NCBI GenBank assembly: GCA_037133475.1
Contig: JBAXOB010000018.1
Coordinates: 1-64,000, forward strand
Reading direction: 5' to 3'
DNA length: 64,000 nucleotides
Source of the DNA: CAIVAT01 sp037133475
Lineage (GTDB): Bacteria > Bacteroidota > Bacteroidia > Bacteroidales > FEN-979
Every line of letters begins with the position of its first letter. Within the stretch, counting starts at the first letter, position 1. Below, piece by piece: positions 60,790 through 64,000 of this stretch. A program made the translations under genes and the position numbers. The notes under the pieces are model-generated. The model was given only the letters and a program-made list of their open reading frames with translations, was not told the DNA's origin and did no database searches.

Positions 60790-62754
60790 TCAGACGTCGA
60801 TGTTGGCGTATTTTGCATTCTTTTCGATAAACTCCCTTCTGGGGGGCACATCATCACCCATCAGCATGGAGAAGATACGGTCGGCCTCGGTCCCGCTTTC
60901 GATCATCACTTGTCTCAATGTACGGAATTCGGGGTTCATGGTGGTCAGCCACAACTGTTCGGCATTCATCTCTCCCAGACCTTTATAACGCTGGATATGA
61001 ACTCCTGTCTCCTTCCCGTTGCTTAACTCCTCGACGATCTTGATCCGCTCCTCGTCGGTCCAGCAATAACGCTGGGTAGTGCCCCTTTTTATCAGATAGA
61101 GCGGCGGTGTTGCAATGTAAACATGGCCGTTTTCGATCAGTTCTTTCATATACCTGAAAAAGAAGGTCAGGATTAGGGTGGCGATATGGCTTCCGTCGAC
61201 ATCGGCATCGGTCATGATCACTATTTTGTGATAACGTAATTTTTCGAGGTTTAGTGCTTTACTGTCCTCTTCCGTGCCAATTGTTACGCCAAGAGCGGTA
61301 AAAATATTCTTGATTTCTTCGCTGTCGAAGATTTTATACTGCATTGCCTTTTCCACGTTGAGGATCTTGCCCCTCAACGGCAGGATGGCCTGGAAGCGCC
61401 TGTCGCGGCCCTGTTTGGCCGTACCACCTGCCGAGTCGCCCTCGACCAGGTAGATCTCGCACTGGGCCGGGTCATTCTCCGAACAGTCGGATAATTTGCC
61501 GGGCAGACCCGATCCTGATAATACATTTTTCCGCTGCACAAGTTCGCGTGCTTTGCGGGCTGCGTGCCTGGCCGTGGCCGCAAGGATCACCTTGTTGACG
61601 ATGATCCTGGCCTCCTTGGGATGCTCTTCCAGGTAATTGGTCAGCATTTCGCTTGCCAGCTGGTCAACCACACCCATAACCTCGTTGTTTCCAAGCTTGG
61701 TCTTGGTCTGCCCCTCGAACTGGGGTTCCTGGACCTTTACGGAGATGATGGCCGTAAGTCCTTCCCGGAAATCATCGCCGTTGATGTCGAACTTCAGTTT
61801 GGCCAGCATGCCGGTTTTCTCGGCGTATCCCTTGAGGGTGCGGGTAAGCGCCCTGCGGAAGCCCGCGAGGTGGGTCCCGCCTTCATGGGTGTTGATGTTG
61901 TTGACATAGGCATGAATATTCTCGGAGAAGGAGGTGTTGTACTGCATGGCGATCTCGAGGGGAATGTTGTTGCGCTCGCCCTCCATGCAGATGGGTTCCG
62001 GGATCAGCTTCTCCCGGTTGGCATCCAGGTAATCGATGAAATCGCTGAGGCCTGCTTTTGAGAAAAAGGTGTTGGTGGTGAAGTTGCCGTTTTCATCTTT
62101 TTCACGTTCATCGGTCAGCGTAAGCGTAATGCCCTTGTTCAGGTAAGCCAGTTCACGCAGCCGTGAACTCAGTATTTCGTAATCGAATTTTTCAACAATA
62201 AAGATCGAATTGTCGGATTTAAAGGTTATATCTGTTCCGTTGTGTTCTGTATCGCCAACGATTTTTACAGGATAAAGCGGCTTGCCGAAGGAGTACTCCT
62301 GCTGGAATATTTTGCCCCCGCGCATTACCACGACCTTCAGCAGGGAAGAGAGTGCATTCACCACCGAAACCCCTACGCCATGCAGACCTCCGGAAACCTT
62401 ATAGGTGTCCTTGTCGAATTTCCCGCCGGCATGGAGTACCGTCATTACCACCTCGAGCGCCGATTTCTTTTCTTTTTCATGGTAATCCGTGGGGATGCCA
62501 CGCCCGTTGTCAACAACCCGCACCGAATTATCCTCCAGGATCGTCACTTCGATCCTGGAGCAATAACCTGCAAGGGCTTCATCTATGGAATTATCCACTA
62601 CCTCGTAAACAAGATGGTGGAGCCCCTTGACATTGATGTCGCCGATATACATGGCGGGGCGTTTTCTGACCGCCTCCAGTCCTTCAAGTACCTGTATGTT
62701 ATCAGCAGTATAACTCTGGCTAGCCGTTTCTTTTTCTAAATCTGTCATAATCAA
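60790..62754 (-). CDS. gyrB: DNA gyrase subunit B
   Basis: The ATPase subunit of gyrase, 654 residues. The GHKL ATP site runs through EGLEAVRKRPAMYIGD, HHLVYEVVDNSIDEALAG, VDNGRGIPTDYHEKE and GGLHGVGVSVVNALS; the TOPRIM domain has EGDSAGGTAKQGRDRRFQAI and IMTDADVDGSHIATL; the C-terminal GQRYKGLGEMN-like motif (IQRYKGLGEMNAEQLW) is intact. It lacks the long insert of some proteobacterial GyrB. The start at 62754 (MIM) or at 62748 (two codons later) cannot be separated. It has its own -7 box and leads the export genes. Confidence 0.97.
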   Translation of the reverse strand: MIMTDLEKETASQSYTADNIQVLEGLEAVRKRPAMYIGDINVKGLHHLVYEVVDNSIDEALAGYCSRIEVTILEDNSVRVVDNGRGIPTDYHEKEKKSALEVVMTVLHAGGKFDKDTYKVSGGLHGVGVSVVNALSSLLKVVVMRGGKIFQQEYSFGKPLYPVKIVGDTEHNGTDITFKSDNSIFIVEKFDYEILSSRLRELAYLNKGITLTLTDEREKDENGNFTTNTFFSKAGLSDFIDYLDANREKLIPEPICMEGERNNIPLEIAMQYNTSFSENIHAYVNNINTHEGGTHLAGFRRALTRTLKGYAEKTGMLAKLKFDINGDDFREGLTAIISVKVQEPQFEGQTKTKLGNNEVMGVVDQLASEMLTNYLEEHPKEARIIVNKVILAATARHAARKARELVQRKNVLSGSGLPGKLSDCSENDPAQCEIYLVEGDSAGGTAKQGRDRRFQAILPLRGKILNVEKAMQYKIFDSEEIKNIFTALGVTIGTEEDSKALNLEKLRYHKIVIMTDADVDGSHIATLILTFFFRYMKELIENGHVYIATPPLYLIKRGTTQRYCWTDEERIKIVEELSNGKETGVHIQRYKGLGEMNAEQLWLTTMNPEFRTLRQVMIESGTEADRIFSMLMGDDVPPRREFIEKNAKYANIDV

Positions 62755-62780
62755 TCATTTATAATAATTCAACCATAAGA

Positions 62781-62788
62781 CAAAGGTA
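62781..62788 (-). promoter_or_regulatory. Candidate -7 box of gyrB
   Basis: TACCTTTG on the minus strand fits TAnnTTTG, ending 27 bases before the ATG. It probably serves the gyrB-hlyD-permease-tolC run. No TTG found at the proper distance. Confidence 0.5.
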
Positions 62789-62856
62789 TGCATTTTTCCG
62801 TTACGGGAAGGTACCGGAACATCCGGAAAGTCAAGGATTTTATTAACAATCGGCGG

Positions 62857-63912
62857 TTAAAAAAGGAGCAGTTTCTGGAGGATCATTTCAGCAGCTTTTC
62901 CATTACCGAATGCCGGCCGGATGGGGGCGGAGGGAAGCTCGCTGGTGGCGGCCTGTGTGATCAGTCGCGGATCGGATCCGGTTATGATGTTCCAGTGGTC
63001 GTGCAGGGTTTCAACCCACTCGGTTTCGGTGCGCAGGGTGATGCATGGTTTTTGGAGGAAATAGGCCTCTTTTTGCAGTCCGCCTGAATCGGTAAGCACC
63101 CGGGTGGCGTCCAGGGTCAGTTTGAGCATCTGGAGGTAGCCCACGGGATCGATGATATGTACGTTTTCAGGCAGGATAACCAGCGACTGCAGGATCTTCC
63201 TGGTCCGCGGATGGATGGGGAGTATGATCTCCTGGTCCAGTTCTGAAAAGGCCGAGAAAATATTTTTAAGGTTGACTGGGTTGTCCGTATTCTCGGCCCG
63301 ATGGATGGTGGCCAGCAGGTAATTTGCGGGGATTCCCGGCGTCCTGTATTTTTCGGGATCCTGGAGGAGCCAGTCCCTGTAGTAGAGCACCGAGTCGTAC
63401 ATGACATCCCCCGTAAAACAGGTGATATCGCCAAGCCCTTCACGGGTGAGGTGGCCGACGGCGGTTTGGGTTGGGGCGAAGAGCAGGCCGGCGATGCGGT
63501 CGGTCACGATGCGGTTGATCTCCTCGGGCATGGCGCGGTTGAAGCTTCGCAGGCCGGCCTCCACGTGGGCTACCGGTATATGCAGTTTGGCGGAGGTAAG
63601 CGCGCCGGCCAGGGTCGAGTTGGTGTCGCCGTATACAAGGGTGCAGTCGGGCTTTTCCTTCAGCAGGATCTCTTCAATCCGCTTCAGCATCGTGCCGGTT
63701 TGTTCGGCATGGCTGCCCGAACCGACCCCGAGGTTGTAGTCGGGTTCCGGGATATTCAGCTCGCGGAAGAAGATCTCGGACATGTTGTCGTCGTAATGCT
63801 GCCCGGTGTGGAGCAGGATCTCGCGGATGGCAGGATCGCGGCGCAAGACCCTTGACACGGTCGCTGCCTTGACGAATTGCGGGCGCGCCCCGACAATGGA
63901 TACTATTTTCAT
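62857..63912 (-). CDS. wecB: UDP-N-acetylglucosamine 2-epimerase (non-hydrolysing)
   Basis: A 351-residue enzyme interconverting UDP-GlcNAc and UDP-ManNAc for surface polysaccharides. Motifs: GARPQFVKAATVSRVL at the start, HTGQHYDDNMSEIFF, VYGDTNSTLAGAL, HVEAGLRSFNRAMPEEINRIVTD (catalytic Glu), PIHPRTRKIL and TDSGGLQKEAYFL. It is about 20-30 residues shorter than E. coli WecB, mainly at the C-terminus. No ManNAc dehydrogenase (wecC) gene is visible here. The start lies 15 bases downstream of the T-run that closes the RNA gene at the right edge. Confidence 0.93.
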   Translation of the reverse strand: MKIVSIVGARPQFVKAATVSRVLRRDPAIREILLHTGQHYDDNMSEIFFRELNIPEPDYNLGVGSGSHAEQTGTMLKRIEEILLKEKPDCTLVYGDTNSTLAGALTSAKLHIPVAHVEAGLRSFNRAMPEEINRIVTDRIAGLLFAPTQTAVGHLTREGLGDITCFTGDVMYDSVLYYRDWLLQDPEKYRTPGIPANYLLATIHRAENTDNPVNLKNIFSAFSELDQEIILPIHPRTRKILQSLVILPENVHIIDPVGYLQMLKLTLDATRVLTDSGGLQKEAYFLQKPCITLRTETEWVETLHDHWNIITGSDPRLITQAATSELPSAPIRPAFGNGKAAEMILQKLLLF

Positions 63913-63936
63913 AGCAGGAGGTTAAAGAAAAAAAAA

Positions 63937-64000
63937 CAACAGTTCTGTAAGCGGGATTCTGTTTATTCCCCGGCGGGGTTCAGAAACCTGAACCTCACCA
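63937..64000 (-). ncRNA. rnpB: RNase P RNA (3' end, truncated by the window edge)
   Basis: On the minus strand the last 64 bases read into AAACAGAATCCCGCTTACAG, which matches the universally conserved 3' region of bacterial RNase P RNA (ACAGAAYCCCGCUUA). A hairpin GGTTCAG-GTTT-CTGAACC and the motif CCCCGCCGGGG lie just before it, and a run of T follows directly (63927-63936), as expected for its end. The 5' part lies beyond the window. The assignment relies on the conserved block and terminator position; confirmation needs the rest of the gene. Confidence 0.62.

Overview
This window is a gene-dense stretch (no gene-free gap over about 200 bases) of a chromosome from a member of the Bacteroidota, most likely Bacteroidales-like and not a close relative of the gut Bacteroides. 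The grounds are: a secreted protein with a type IX secretion (T9SS) type A sorting domain; repeated TAnnTTTG promoter -7 boxes, three of them with a TTG 19-20 bases upstream; an archaeal/eukaryal-type prolyl-tRNA synthetase; a large divergent membrane pyrophosphatase; and several families typical of this phylum. No IS element, prophage, CRISPR array or tRNA was seen.

Left part, minus strand (39-7156): one run lpdA, rfbC, a lytic transglycosylase, uvrA, a LOG-family protein and rsfS, led by a good promoter at 7127-7156. Plus strand (7252-15828): an amino-acid sulfur/threonine block with two Cys/Met-type PLP enzymes, threonine synthase (thrC), ThrH phosphatase/homoserine phosphotransferase and a short-chain dehydrogenase. 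A divergent Lrp/AsnC regulator and methionine gamma-lyase-like enzyme pair and a patatin-like lipoprotein follow. No homoserine kinase gene is present here, so ThrH may supply phosphohomoserine to ThrC.

Middle (15854-34414): gcvP; an ECF sigma factor overlapping a gene for an inner-membrane-anchored outer-membrane beta-barrel protein, followed by a T9SS-secreted PKD-repeat protein; the membrane pyrophosphatase hppA; a DUF151/UVR protein; a nucleoside/folate group (NupG-like transporter, thyA, folA); two poorly known secreted proteins; dnaB; and an LpxR-like lipid A deacylase.

Right-middle (34474-48211): purine nucleoside phosphorylase, lpxK, a degenerate receiver protein, Nif3-like protein, a coiled-coil zinc-ribbon protein, a TPR protein, a FadL-type channel, a Gly/Tyr-rich lipoprotein, proS, a GIN-domain lipoprotein, a PagL-like lipid A deacylase and mazG. 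Two unrelated lipid A deacylase families plus lpxK suggest active lipid A remodelling.

Right (48254-64000): five polytopic membrane proteins that form two paralogous pairs (A/A' and B/B') plus one singleton, which look like GT-C-type membrane glycosyltransferases and are the best candidate for an undescribed system. Then come a peroxiredoxin, a TolC/FtsX-permease/HlyD export set without a local ATPase, gyrB, wecB, and the 3' end of what looks like the RNase P RNA gene running off the right edge.

All calls come from reading the sequence and translations by eye. No database search was run, and start sites are inferred from motifs, signal peptides and promoter position.
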